Shown here piece by piece: positions 1-7,036 of a DNA stretch of 64,000 nucleotides (positions within the stretch are counted from its first letter, which is position 1; each line of letters starts with the position of its first letter). The notes beneath the pieces are model-generated. The model ran no database searches, was not told the origin of the DNA, and saw only the letters and a list, made by a program, of their open reading frames with translations. Location: the NCBI RefSeq assembly GCF_002871005.1, contig NZ_PHSN01000005.1:248001-312000 (forward strand). Reading direction: 5' to 3'. The translations under genes were made by a program, and so were the position numbers. The DNA comes from Acidimangrovimonas sediminis. GTDB lineage: Bacteria; Pseudomonadota; Alphaproteobacteria; Rhodobacterales; Rhodobacteraceae.

Positions 1-113
1 GTCATGAAATCGGCATAGGCCACCTTCCAGGCGCCGCCGTGATGGCCGTGGTCGTGATCTGCCTCGACCCTGCGGATGATGATCGGCCGGGAGTTGGGAC
101 GCGCTGTTGCCAT
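1..113 (-). CDS. motB: Flagellar motor stator protein MotB, N-terminal fragment (cut by window edge)
   Basis: This is the first 37 codons of a gene that runs off the left edge. The visible peptide ends with GGAWKVAYADFM, the signature just before the single membrane helix of MotB, the stator subunit that anchors the motor to peptidoglycan and forms the proton channel with MotA. Before it lies a short basic and His/Asp-rich cytoplasmic tail (residues 10-25). The ATG at 113-111 is the only sensible start, since the motif follows at the usual distance. The helix, channel Asp and OmpA-like domain lie outside the window. It reads in the same direction as mucR downstream of position 721. MotB identity is strong from the motif, though only the N-terminus is seen. 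Confidence 0.85.
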   Translation of the reverse strand, partial: MATARPNSRPIIIRRVEADHDHGHHGGAWKVAYADFM

Positions 114-210
114 GAGGGCCTCCTTTCCCGCATCGCGGGAGGCTGTCTTCATTCGCGCGAGAGACACCCGATTCTTCGGACAGGACGCCGCACCCGGTCA
201 GCTTCCATGC

Positions 211-235
211 AAAAGGCGCCCGAAAAGGGGCGCCT
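211..235 (-). terminator. Rho-independent terminator downstream of mucR
   Basis: Read on the minus strand, a 7-bp stem (AGGCGCC with GGCGCCT) encloses a 11-base stretch and is followed by TTTT. It lies 40 bases after the mucR stop codon and separates mucR from motB. Confidence 0.75.
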
Positions 236-274
236 CAGGGTCATCTTTGGGGAAATGTGGCGCGGGCCCGCCGG

Positions 275-721
275 TCAGGCGTCTTCGCGGCTGTATTTGC
301 CGAGGCCCATCTTCTTGGCGTAATCGGCCTTGCGCGCGCTGTAGCTGGGCGCCACCAGCGGCATGTCGGCCGGAAGGTTGTAGAGCGCGCGATACTCGTC
401 CTCGGTCAGGCCATGCTCGGCGCCGAGATGGCGCTTGAGCATCTTGAAACCCTTGCCGCAGCACAGGCAGTAGACCTTGTCCTCGGTCACCGCCTGCTCC
501 GGCGGCATCGCCGGCAGGGCCGAACCTGCACCGGGGGCGCCGGGCGCCCCGGGCGCCATGTTGCCGGTCACGGCAGAGACGCCGCGCGTGGTCTCCAGCT
601 GCCGCGTCAACCGGGCCACCAGCTCGACGATATCGTCGATCGTGGTGTCGGGGCGCGAGGCGAAGGCGGCGGCAATGCTCGCGACCATCTCCGAGCTTTC
701 ATTGCTTTTCTGATTGGGCAT
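275..721 (-). CDS. mucR: MucR/Ros family zinc-finger transcriptional regulator
   Basis: A 148-residue protein of the Ros/MucR family, alphaproteobacterial DNA-binding proteins with one prokaryotic zinc finger. The N-terminal half (about 10-45) is the family's helical oligomerisation part, followed by a Gly/Pro/Ala linker (55-72). The finger has C85-x2-C88 and H98-x4-H103, with an extra Cys at 87. After it comes the conserved LPADMPLVAPSYSARKADYAKKMGLG-type tail (about 116-141). The family's known members repress AT-rich promoters, including exopolysaccharide, cell-cycle and flagellar genes. Its position inside a flagellar locus makes a role in motility likely, but targets are inferred. Start chosen at ATG 721, where the protein has the family's usual length. 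Confidence 0.9.
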   Translation of the reverse strand: MPNQKSNESSEMVASIAAAFASRPDTTIDDIVELVARLTRQLETTRGVSAVTGNMAPGAPGAPGAGSALPAMPPEQAVTEDKVYCLCCGKGFKMLKRHLGAEHGLTEDEYRALYNLPADMPLVAPSYSARKADYAKKMGLGKYSREDA

Positions 722-763
722 CGGATCCTTGTCTCCTGCACACTCGCAATGCTTGTGACTTAA

Positions 764-777
764 GTAATGATCATTAC
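764..777. promoter_or_regulatory. 14-bp perfect palindrome upstream of mucR
   Basis: GTAATGATCATTAC is a perfect palindrome 43 bases upstream of the mucR start codon, in a locally AT-rich stretch of otherwise GC-rich DNA. Its position fits an operator overlapping the mucR promoter. The binding protein is unknown; autoregulation by MucR is one possibility. Confidence 0.5.
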
Positions 778-894
778 GGACTGTGTCATTTTTCGTCAAG
801 AAACTTGCTCTTTCCTTGATGGATTGCGCGGGAATCCGCGAAGCGCCGCCGCACCTTGAGCCGAACCGAGAGCCGCAAGCGGGCGGGGGCCGCC

Positions 895-1347
895 TCAGCC
901 AAGGGGGATCTCGCCGCTCTCGTCGGGGCCGAGGCCGGCGGCGCCGCGGCCGCGCGCACGGGCCCGGGCACGGGCGTAATCCGGGGCGACCAGCGGGTAA
1001 TCCGGCGGCAGGTCCCATTTGCGGCGGTATTCTTCGGGGGTCAGCCCAAGCTTCTGCTTCAGATGACGGCCGAGCAGGATCACCTTTGCGCCGGTCTCGA
1101 GGCAGACGAGGTGGTCGGGGCGGATGCTGTCCTCGACCGGGACGGAGGGGCGGGGAAGCGGATCCGCCGCCGGGCCCAGCACCGTCGCCTGCAGGCGCAG
1201 CGCCAGCCTGATCGCCGCCCCGGCGGCCAGCCCGCCGCGCGCCATCTGCCCTTCGACGAGGGCCGCGATCTCTTCGATCAGGGCGCCGTCGGCGGGCGCC
1301 TCCGCGGGCGTCGCCGGGGTCATCCCGCAGCCGTTGCTGATGTTCAC
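895..1347 (-). CDS. MucR/Ros family regulator paralogue with a degenerate zinc finger
   Basis: A 150-residue paralogue of the neighbouring MucR. The helical N-terminus (about 18-55), the LTPEEYRRKWDLPPDYPLVAP block (102-121) and flanking basic residues are conserved. The zinc site is not: C82 and H95 remain, but the second Cys is Thr85 and the second His is Leu100. Ros/MucR homologues that fold without zinc are known, so this may still bind DNA. The C-terminus carries an Arg-Ala repeat (RARARARGRG, about 126-135) instead of the usual AKKMGLG. I chose the GTG at 1347 because GAGG lies 9 bases before it and it gives the family length; the ATG at 1323 has no clear ribosome site. Confidence 0.8.
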   Translation of the reverse strand: MNISNGCGMTPATPAEAPADGALIEEIAALVEGQMARGGLAAGAAIRLALRLQATVLGPAADPLPRPSVPVEDSIRPDHLVCLETGAKVILLGRHLKQKLGLTPEEYRRKWDLPPDYPLVAPDYARARARARGRGAAGLGPDESGEIPLG

Positions 1348-1409
1348 CGCTCGTCCTCGTCTCTGCGCGCCGGTCTTCTGCCCGGCAAGACAAGAAATGG
1401 ATGGAAACG

Positions 1410-1424
1410 TTAACAAGAGGTCAA
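1410..1424. promoter_or_regulatory. Imperfect CtrA-like box upstream of the second mucR paralogue
   Basis: TTAA-N7-TCAA lies 63 bases upstream of the GTG at 1347, one mismatch from the CtrA consensus TTAA-N7-TTAA. It sits in an AT-rich promoter region. Suggestive only. Confidence 0.3.
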
Positions 1425-1644
1425 AGAAATGAAGAAAACTCTCGTCTTGGATTAATCTTGTTCCCGCCGCGCAGCGCCGGGGCCACCGCAATCTTGCGCG
1501 AACGGGGGGCATTTGCTACGCAAGGCGTCTGAGGCGCGAAGGCGGGGGGAGCAGATCGCGCTCCGGGTGTGGTAAGCGGCGTGTCTGCCGCCGGATGTTC
1601 ATGGTTTTCCCATCAGGTCAACGTTCTCTGTGGGTTGGGGACCC

Positions 1645-2397
1645 ATGCATTCAGAAACTGATTTGGGGCTACGGGGGAGGGACGTGCGGGCTGAGTGCGC
1701 GGCACGGCGGGCGATCCTGCACGTCACCGACCCCGAGCTTGGGCGCGACCTCGGCATCTTCCTGCGGCGCAACTGCGGCTTCGACGTGCTGCCCAGCGAC
1801 GCCGAGACGAGCGCCCCCCCGGTCCGGGGCTTCGCTCCGGGCCTCGTGGTGGTCGAGGGCGGCAGCGCACCGGCCCCCGCGCTCCTGCTGCTGCAGCGCC
1901 TGCGGACGGGGTTCCCCGATGCCTTCCTGATGTACATCGCGACCTCCGGCGGGCGCGAGGAGGGCGGCGACGCCTTCGCTGCCGGGGCCGACGACGTGAT
2001 CCGCGCGCCCTTCACGCTCCGCGAATTCGGGTTGCGGCTGCGGGCACGGCTGGGCAGCGCTCTGGCCGACCCGAACGGGCGCGGCGATGCCGAGGTGCCG
2101 CAGGTCCTCCTCGACGGCGACAACCGGCTCTACGCCTCGGGAGAGCGGCAGCCGGTGCACCTTACCCGGGCCGAGGCGGAGGTGATGGCCGTGCTGATCC
2201 GGTCCGGCGGCCGGATCGTCAGCCGCAGCGACCTTGCCCGCGAGATCGACGATGCCGAGTGGGAATACGGCGACCGCCGCTTCGACGTCCACGTCGCCAA
2301 CATCCGCAAGAAGCTGCGCAAGGCCTTCGGTCAGCGCTACGCCGTGCGGTCGATCCGCAACGAAGGCTACGCCTTCCGCGAGGAACGCCAGCCCTGA
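1645..2397 (+). CDS. OmpR-family DNA-binding protein with degenerate receiver domain (RR1)
   Basis: A 250-residue protein with a receiver-like fold (about 22-140) and an OmpR/PhoB winged helix (about 152-248) ending in the typical VRSIRNEGYAF wing. The receiver lacks the usual active site: Glu71 stands where the phosphorylated Asp should be, the acidic pair near strand 1 is only partly kept (HVTDPEL, 26-32), and the conserved Lys before Pro is Ala121. It therefore probably works without phosphorylation, like other orphan flagellar OmpR regulators (the FtcR/Rem type of rhizobia and Brucella); the match to those is architectural, not sequence-proven. ATG 1645 follows a GGGG stretch; an in-frame GTG lies at 1630. 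No kinase gene is adjacent. Confidence 0.8.
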   Translation: MHSETDLGLRGRDVRAECAARRAILHVTDPELGRDLGIFLRRNCGFDVLPSDAETSAPPVRGFAPGLVVVEGGSAPAPALLLLQRLRTGFPDAFLMYIATSGGREEGGDAFAAGADDVIRAPFTLREFGLRLRARLGSALADPNGRGDAEVPQVLLDGDNRLYASGERQPVHLTRAEAEVMAVLIRSGGRIVSRSDLAREIDDAEWEYGDRRFDVHVANIRKKLRKAFGQRYAVRSIRNEGYAFREERQP

Positions 2398-2784
2398 TCC
2401 TTCCCCGGGGCGGAATCGGCGCATCGGGCGGCCCGCTCGCAACTCCGGATTGATCGAGAATCCCCCCGGCCCAGGCGCCGGACGCTACGTCAACCCGGTC
2501 GAATGTAAAGATCCGGCTGCTGAAGCAAGGCTGTATCTAGGGGCGGCCTTTACAGTTTTCCACAAGGGGAAGTAGTCGAACGCCAGATCGTGACGGCGGA
2601 GGCGCCCAAGCAATACAGCCGCTTTCGCCTGACGCGGATGGGGTGCCGGTCACGCTGGCGTGATGCAGCGCCGGGGCCGTTGCCGGTTTGCGGGGGACAC
2701 AAGAATTAACAAACACAAACTTACCTGTGAACCGCCCCGCGACTAGAGTTCACGCAATGGGGAAGTCTGGGGGTCAAGGGTGAC
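2398..2784. other. Intergenic region, no gene recognised
   Basis: No reading frame here has a ribosome site and convincing codon use. The right half holds an AT-rich patch with TTAA at about 2711-2714, probably part of the promoter of the gene at 2785, but no full CtrA box. Confidence 0.5.
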
Positions 2785-3315
2785 ATGACGAAGAAGCTGC
2801 TGCTCGAACAGATATGGAATGGATCGGTGAGCGCGTGGCCGACCGGCGAAAAAGGGGACATCGCGAGGGGCATCGCGGCCTTGTTGCCGGTTCAGACGGT
2901 CTGTGTCGACAACGCCGCGCCGCATGGCGTGCCGCGGGTTCTACCCGAGGCGACGGAGCTGCTTCCCGGTCTGACGTTGGGGGACGTCCTGGCCGAGGAA
3001 CTGGGGATAGAGGTGCCCTTTGGGGCCCTCGTGGTGTTCGAGACCGTGGTCAATGCTGCGGTGATCGGGTCAAGCGAGCACGACATCGGGTGTACGTCGG
3101 ACGAGGTTCTCCGACATATTGTGTCGGGTCTGGACGGCAGGGCCAGCTTGGCCCCCGCGGCGGCACGGTCCGAGGCCAAGCAGCGCAACCTCGGGTTTCG
3201 TGACGACGGGCTGAACGCGCGGTTCTTCGGCGCAGGCCGCCGCGCGTCGCCGATGGCCGAGGCGGTGCCCTCCGGTGCCCGCCGACTTGCCCGCGACGAC
3301 CGAACGGTGTCCTGA
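2785..3315 (+). CDS. Hypothetical protein, unrecognised
   Basis: A 176-residue soluble-looking protein that I do not recognise. Codon third positions are strongly GC, like the neighbours, and GGGTGA lies just before the ATG, so it looks like a real gene. The N-terminus begins MTKKLLLEQIW; the middle (about 60-95) is hydrophobic and mixed alpha/beta (LTLGDVLAEELGIEVPFGAL), and the C-terminal third is Ala/Arg-rich and probably disordered. There is no signal peptide or membrane segment. It lies between a pseudo-receiver regulator and the sigma-factor gene, so a regulatory or flagellar job is plausible only by position. Confidence 0.6.
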   Translation: MTKKLLLEQIWNGSVSAWPTGEKGDIARGIAALLPVQTVCVDNAAPHGVPRVLPEATELLPGLTLGDVLAEELGIEVPFGALVVFETVVNAAVIGSSEHDIGCTSDEVLRHIVSGLDGRASLAPAAARSEAKQRNLGFRDDGLNARFFGAGRRASPMAEAVPSGARRLARDDRTVS

Positions 3316-3452
3316 CGGTCCCGGGCCGCTCTGCACCACTGCGCCGCGATCGCCAGGCGGTCGGACCCGAAGCGGGTTCGGCCGCCTTGTCGTTTGCGAG
3401 GGGTGGAATGGCGGCGTCTGCTGGCCGGGGTGTGATCCCGAACTTTCCTTGT

Positions 3453-3467
3453 TTAATCCTTTCTTAA
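3453..3467. promoter_or_regulatory. Perfect CtrA box upstream of the sigma factor-fliK-flgD operon
   Basis: TTAA-TCCTTTC-TTAA matches the CtrA full site TTAA-N7-TTAA exactly. It ends 71 bases before the sigma-factor ATG at 3539. The sequence around it is the AT-richest part of this intergenic region. Confidence 0.75.
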
Positions 3468-3538
3468 TCAGTTAGTTCTTTGTTATCTGGTTCCCGTTGC
3501 TTACTATCCTGCCAAAGGCAAGGATAGGTGTCGGTTTC

Positions 3539-4282
3539 ATGGGGCTGAGTTACAGGGAGGCGGTCGAAGCGCCCCTCCTGAGCGTCGAGGAGGAGCGGGC
3601 CGCGCTGCACGACTGGCAGGAACGCGGCGACCAGCGCGCACTGGAGCTTCTTCTGCGCAGCCATGCCCGGCTGGTCCATGCCCAGGCGCAGCGCTGGAGC
3701 AAGAACCCGACCGAGCTGGAGGACCTCGTTGCCGAGGGGATGATCGGGCTGATGCGGGCCGCGGATCTCTTCGATCTGGAGCAGCAGGTGCGGTTCTCGA
3801 CCTATGCGCAATGGTGGGTGAAGACCTGCGTCTCGACGGCGCTGGCGCGGATGAAGTCGATCGTCAACATGCCGTCGCGGGTGTTCATTGACGCGCGGAT
3901 GGGGCGGCTCGACGGGTCGGACACCGCGGCGCTGCAGGCGGCGCAGGCGCACCTTAGCATCAATGCGGGGATCGGCGAGGCGGGGGGGCTGGGCCTCAAC
4001 GATCTCCCGGCGACCGGCCTCACCCCCGAGGAACATGCCGAGGCGCAATCGAGCGCGGCCCGGCTGCGCGTGGTTCTGACCGAGGCGCTGATGCAGCTCG
4101 ACCCGACCGACCGCGAGATCCTGGAGCGGCGCAAGCTGGCACCCGAGCCCGAAAGCGCGGACGACACCGCCATGTGGCTGGGGGTCAGCCCCGACCGGGT
4201 GCCGCTGTTCGAGCGGCGGGCCCTGTCGCGGCTGCGTCTGCGGCTGGAACGGATGGGCTGCACGCCCGCGATGCTGGGGTAG
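3539..4282 (+). CDS. RpoH-like (sigma-70 family) alternative sigma factor in the flagellar locus
   Basis: A 247-residue sigma factor. Region 2 spans about 28-100, with the core-binding part LVAEGMIGLMRAADLFD (63-79) and the promoter-melting part FSTYAQWWVKT (86-96). A region-4 helix-turn-helix lies at about 175-238 (LDPTDREILERR near 188-199). The N-terminus (YREAVEAPLLSVEEE) is like that of RpoH. The RpoH box QRKLFFNLR is absent, so it is an RpoH-like group 3 factor rather than the heat-shock sigma. ATG 3539 aligns with RpoH N-termini; a TTG at 3497 is an unlikely alternative. fliK starts 3 bases after its stop, so it is co-transcribed with fliK-flgD, behind a perfect CtrA box. Flagellar use is inferred from this context. 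Confidence 0.85.
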   Translation: MGLSYREAVEAPLLSVEEERAALHDWQERGDQRALELLLRSHARLVHAQAQRWSKNPTELEDLVAEGMIGLMRAADLFDLEQQVRFSTYAQWWVKTCVSTALARMKSIVNMPSRVFIDARMGRLDGSDTAALQAAQAHLSINAGIGEAGGLGLNDLPATGLTPEEHAEAQSSAARLRVVLTEALMQLDPTDREILERRKLAPEPESADDTAMWLGVSPDRVPLFERRALSRLRLRLERMGCTPAMLG

Positions 4283-4285
4283 GCG

Positions 4286-5728
4286 ATGAACGTGACGACA
4301 CCCATCGGGACAATCGCGGCGCCGGGAACAGGCGGCGCGGCGGCGCGCGCCGCGAGCGGCGGCGGAGAGGGTTTTGCAGCACTTCTGGGCAGGCCGGGCG
4401 CTCGGCAGACAAGCCCCGAGACGGCTTCGGCGGCATCCCCGACCCCCCCTGCGGCGGGAGAGGCGGAGCCGGACGGGGCCGCGCAGGCCCCCCTGGCCGC
4501 CCAGGCTGGGCTGTCGCAGGTGGGAGCGAGCGGTGCCGAGCTGCTGACCACGAAGGTGCAGCTGGCGCAGGGCCTCAGGACCTTCGAGGCCGAAACACTG
4601 CAGGCCATGCGCAGTGCCGAGGCCGAGGGGGGCGACGCCGCGGCGCATAAGGTGCTGACCGGCGCGGCCCAGGCGCTGGGGGCCTTGCTTGGCGGCGCGG
4701 ATGCCGCACTGGGAACCGACACCGCCGCGCTGCTGACGACGCTCGCCCAACGGATGGCCGGGGGCGATCAGGGGGCGGCAGGGGCAGGCGGCCCGGGCAC
4801 GAAGGCCGGTTCGGGGCGCGAAGGCTCCGATACGGACGCGCCGCTTGTCGCCGCGCAGCAGATGTTTTTGCTGGTGGCGCAGGCGCTTGGCCTTGTCGCC
4901 CAACCGGCGCAGGGGGCGGTTGGGCCATCGCTTGCCTCGTCGCCTGCCTCGTCGCTTGCCCCCTCGATTTCCTGGGCCTCCGGATCGGATCCGGGCGGCG
5001 CGGGGCGGCTGGCCATGCTGGCAGGCGGCACGTCGTCTGACCCGCGCCTTCAGGCGCTGACCGAAGCGGTGGCCGGATCTGCTCAGGCCGCGTTGTCCGA
5101 TGGCAAGGTCGGCGCCGGCCTCGCCCGGCAGGGGGCGCCTCACGACGGCGCGGCGGGACGGGATGGCGCCGCCGGGCTGACGGCAGCCCTGCCGTCAGAC
5201 CCGATCGCGCAGCTTCTTTCAGCCGGCGCGGCGCAGGCGCAGACGCCAGTCGCCACCGGCGGAGCAGCGACCGCCGCGCAGGTGCACGTCGGGTCTTCGC
5301 CGGGGGCGCAGGCCCCGGCGCCGGCGGCGGCGTTCGCGGGGATGATCGGCCTGCAACTGCGCGCGGCGCAGCCCGACGAGGGGGTGACCCGGATCGCGCT
5401 CAGCCCCCGGGGGCTGGGCGAGATCGAGATCGACATGAAGCGCGACGCGGCGGGCAAGCTCAACGTCGTGGTGCGGGCCGAGAACCCGATGGTGCTGACG
5501 GCGCTGCGCAACGATCAGGCCCGGCTGGGAGAGATCCTCGGCGGTACCGGGGCGGGCGCGGCACCAACCCTCGATTTCGAATCCTTCGGGCGCGGTGGCG
5601 GCAACGCCGGGCGCGATGAGCGTGGCTGCAGCACCCCCGCATCCGCGCTCGAGGCAAGCGACGAGGGCGACGACGTGCCGGTCTGGCAGGACCGGATCGG
5701 CCGGGACGCGCTGGATATCAGGACATGA
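4286..5728 (+). CDS. fliK: Flagellar hook-length control protein FliK
   Basis: A 480-residue Ala/Gly/Pro-rich protein whose first 340 residues are low-complexity, as usual for FliK, an exported ruler that measures the hook and switches export specificity through FlhB. The conserved C-terminal Flg_hook domain spans about 350-435, with the pattern IALSPRGLGEIEIDMKRD followed by LNVVVRAENPMVLTALRND. It begins 3 bases after the sigma-factor stop and is followed 7 bases later by flgD. The extreme C-terminus is Asp-rich (EASDEGDDVP). Family identity is firm from the C-terminal domain; the middle cannot be aligned by eye. Confidence 0.9.
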   Translation: MNVTTPIGTIAAPGTGGAAARAASGGGEGFAALLGRPGARQTSPETASAASPTPPAAGEAEPDGAAQAPLAAQAGLSQVGASGAELLTTKVQLAQGLRTFEAETLQAMRSAEAEGGDAAAHKVLTGAAQALGALLGGADAALGTDTAALLTTLAQRMAGGDQGAAGAGGPGTKAGSGREGSDTDAPLVAAQQMFLLVAQALGLVAQPAQGAVGPSLASSPASSLAPSISWASGSDPGGAGRLAMLAGGTSSDPRLQALTEAVAGSAQAALSDGKVGAGLARQGAPHDGAAGRDGAAGLTAALPSDPIAQLLSAGAAQAQTPVATGGAATAAQVHVGSSPGAQAPAPAAAFAGMIGLQLRAAQPDEGVTRIALSPRGLGEIEIDMKRDAAGKLNVVVRAENPMVLTALRNDQARLGEILGGTGAGAAPTLDFESFGRGGGNAGRDERGCSTPASALEASDEGDDVPVWQDRIGRDALDIRT

Positions 5729-5735
5729 GGCGGCG

Positions 5736-6434
5736 ATGACGACGACAGGTACGACCCCAGCCACGGCGACAGGCACCGCGGCAGCCGCGGCGGCGGCCTC
5801 CACGACCGGCAGCGCGGCGAGTTCGGCAGCCGATCAGCTGGGGGTCGATTACAACAATTTCCTGCAGCTCCTGACGGCGCAGATCCAGAACCAGGATCCG
5901 CTGCAACCGATGGATTCGACGCAATTCGTCTCGCAGCTGGCGCAGCTTAGCCAGGTGGAGCAATCGGTGCAGACCAACCAGAACCTCGAGACGCTGAACA
6001 CCACGGTTGGCGGCATCGCCGGGCAATCGTCGATCGGGCTGCTCGGACGCTCGGTCAGCCTTGCCTCGGACCGGCTCGAACTGTCGGGCGGGGTGGCGGC
6101 GACGACCTACGAGCTGGCCTCCGCCGCAGCCTCGGTCAGCGCGACGATCACCGACGACAGCGGCAACGTGGTGCGCTCTCTCACCGGGTTGTCGACCGCG
6201 GGGGGGAGCAAGGTGGCGCTGGGCTGGGACGGCAAGAACAATTCCGGCGTGACCCAGGCCGACGGCATCTACCACGTGACGATCAACGCGGTGGACGCGT
6301 CGGGCGACACGATTTCCTACGACACCTATCCCACGACGACCGTCGAACAGGTGCTGTTCGGCACCGACGGCCAGACCTTGAAACTCCGCAACGGGCAGGA
6401 GGTCACCTCGGGCGACATCCTGTCGGCGGGATAG
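5736..6434 (+). CDS. flgD: Flagellar hook capping (scaffolding) protein FlgD
   Basis: A 232-residue FlgD, which caps the growing hook so that FlgE can polymerise and is later discarded. An Ala/Thr-rich leader (1-30) precedes the hallmark segment LGVDYNNFLQLLTAQIQNQD (about 35-54) and the PLQPMDSTQFVSQLAQLSQVEQ motif. The C-terminal half (about 105-230) is the FlgD Ig/Tudor-like region with GWDGKNNSGVTQADGIYHV. The ATG at 5736 is 7 bases after the fliK stop. It is last in the sigma factor-fliK-flgD operon; a convergent operon ends at 6530. Confidence 0.95.
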   Translation: MTTTGTTPATATGTAAAAAAASTTGSAASSAADQLGVDYNNFLQLLTAQIQNQDPLQPMDSTQFVSQLAQLSQVEQSVQTNQNLETLNTTVGGIAGQSSIGLLGRSVSLASDRLELSGGVAATTYELASAAASVSATITDDSGNVVRSLTGLSTAGGSKVALGWDGKNNSGVTQADGIYHVTINAVDASGDTISYDTYPTTTVEQVLFGTDGQTLKLRNGQEVTSGDILSAG

Positions 6435-6529
6435 CGCGGCGGGGGGGAGCGCATCCTAAGCGGTGTATGGGGTGCCGTGGGTCACCCACCGGGCGCTTCA
6501 ATGCGCGGTCGAAGACGCCCCTTGGCCCC

Positions 6530-7027
6530 TCACTTCCGGGGCGCGGTGGTGCGCACGGCATAGCGGACCTCGACCCCCCTGAGCCCCGGCACGGCCGGGC
6601 CGAGGCCCGAGGCCAGCGTGTCTGCGATCGTCGTGGCAAGGGCTGCCGGGGTATCTTCCGCGGCGTCCTGCGGCGTGTGGAAGGCCGGGGTCTCGGCCGC
6701 ATCGAACAGCACCTGGTAGGCGCGGTCGCGCAGCCGGGCATGGGCGAGGGCCGTCCCCGCCGCTGCCGCGCCGGGGGCGGGAAGGTTCACCGAGACCTCT
6801 GTCACCAGCGTGTCGATCCGGCGGGGGCGGTAGACCTGCACCGCGAACTGGCCCGCATCGATGCGGGTTTCGCCCGGCGGTTCGGTCTTCGCCCCCGCCG
6901 CCGCCGACAGCGACGACGTCGCCGGGGCGGGCGCGGGGCGTAGCACCCGCCCCCCGGCATAGCCGGCGATCCCGGCCAGCAGGGGCACCAGCACGAGAAT
7001 GAGGATAGGGACCAGCCGCGCCTTCAC
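6530..7027 (-). CDS. Membrane-anchored periplasmic protein in the FliL position downstream of flgH
   Basis: A 165-residue protein with one N-terminal hydrophobic helix (about 5-27, LVPILILVLVPLLAGIAGYAGG), a Pro/Ala-rich linker and a periplasmic alpha/beta domain (about 58-165). In several alphaproteobacterial clusters FliL follows flgH, and the architecture matches FliL. The sequence does not clearly match, and a better FliL is encoded at 28308. It starts 9 bases after flgH and is last in the flgF-flgG-flgA-flgH operon, so it is most likely a flagellar basal-body or motor accessory. Reported as unrecognised with a FliL-like layout. Confidence 0.7.
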   Translation of the reverse strand: MKARLVPILILVLVPLLAGIAGYAGGRVLRPAPAPATSSLSAAAGAKTEPPGETRIDAGQFAVQVYRPRRIDTLVTEVSVNLPAPGAAAAGTALAHARLRDRAYQVLFDAAETPAFHTPQDAAEDTPAALATTIADTLASGLGPAVPGLRGVEVRYAVRTTAPRK

Positions 7028-7036
7028 CGCGCCACC

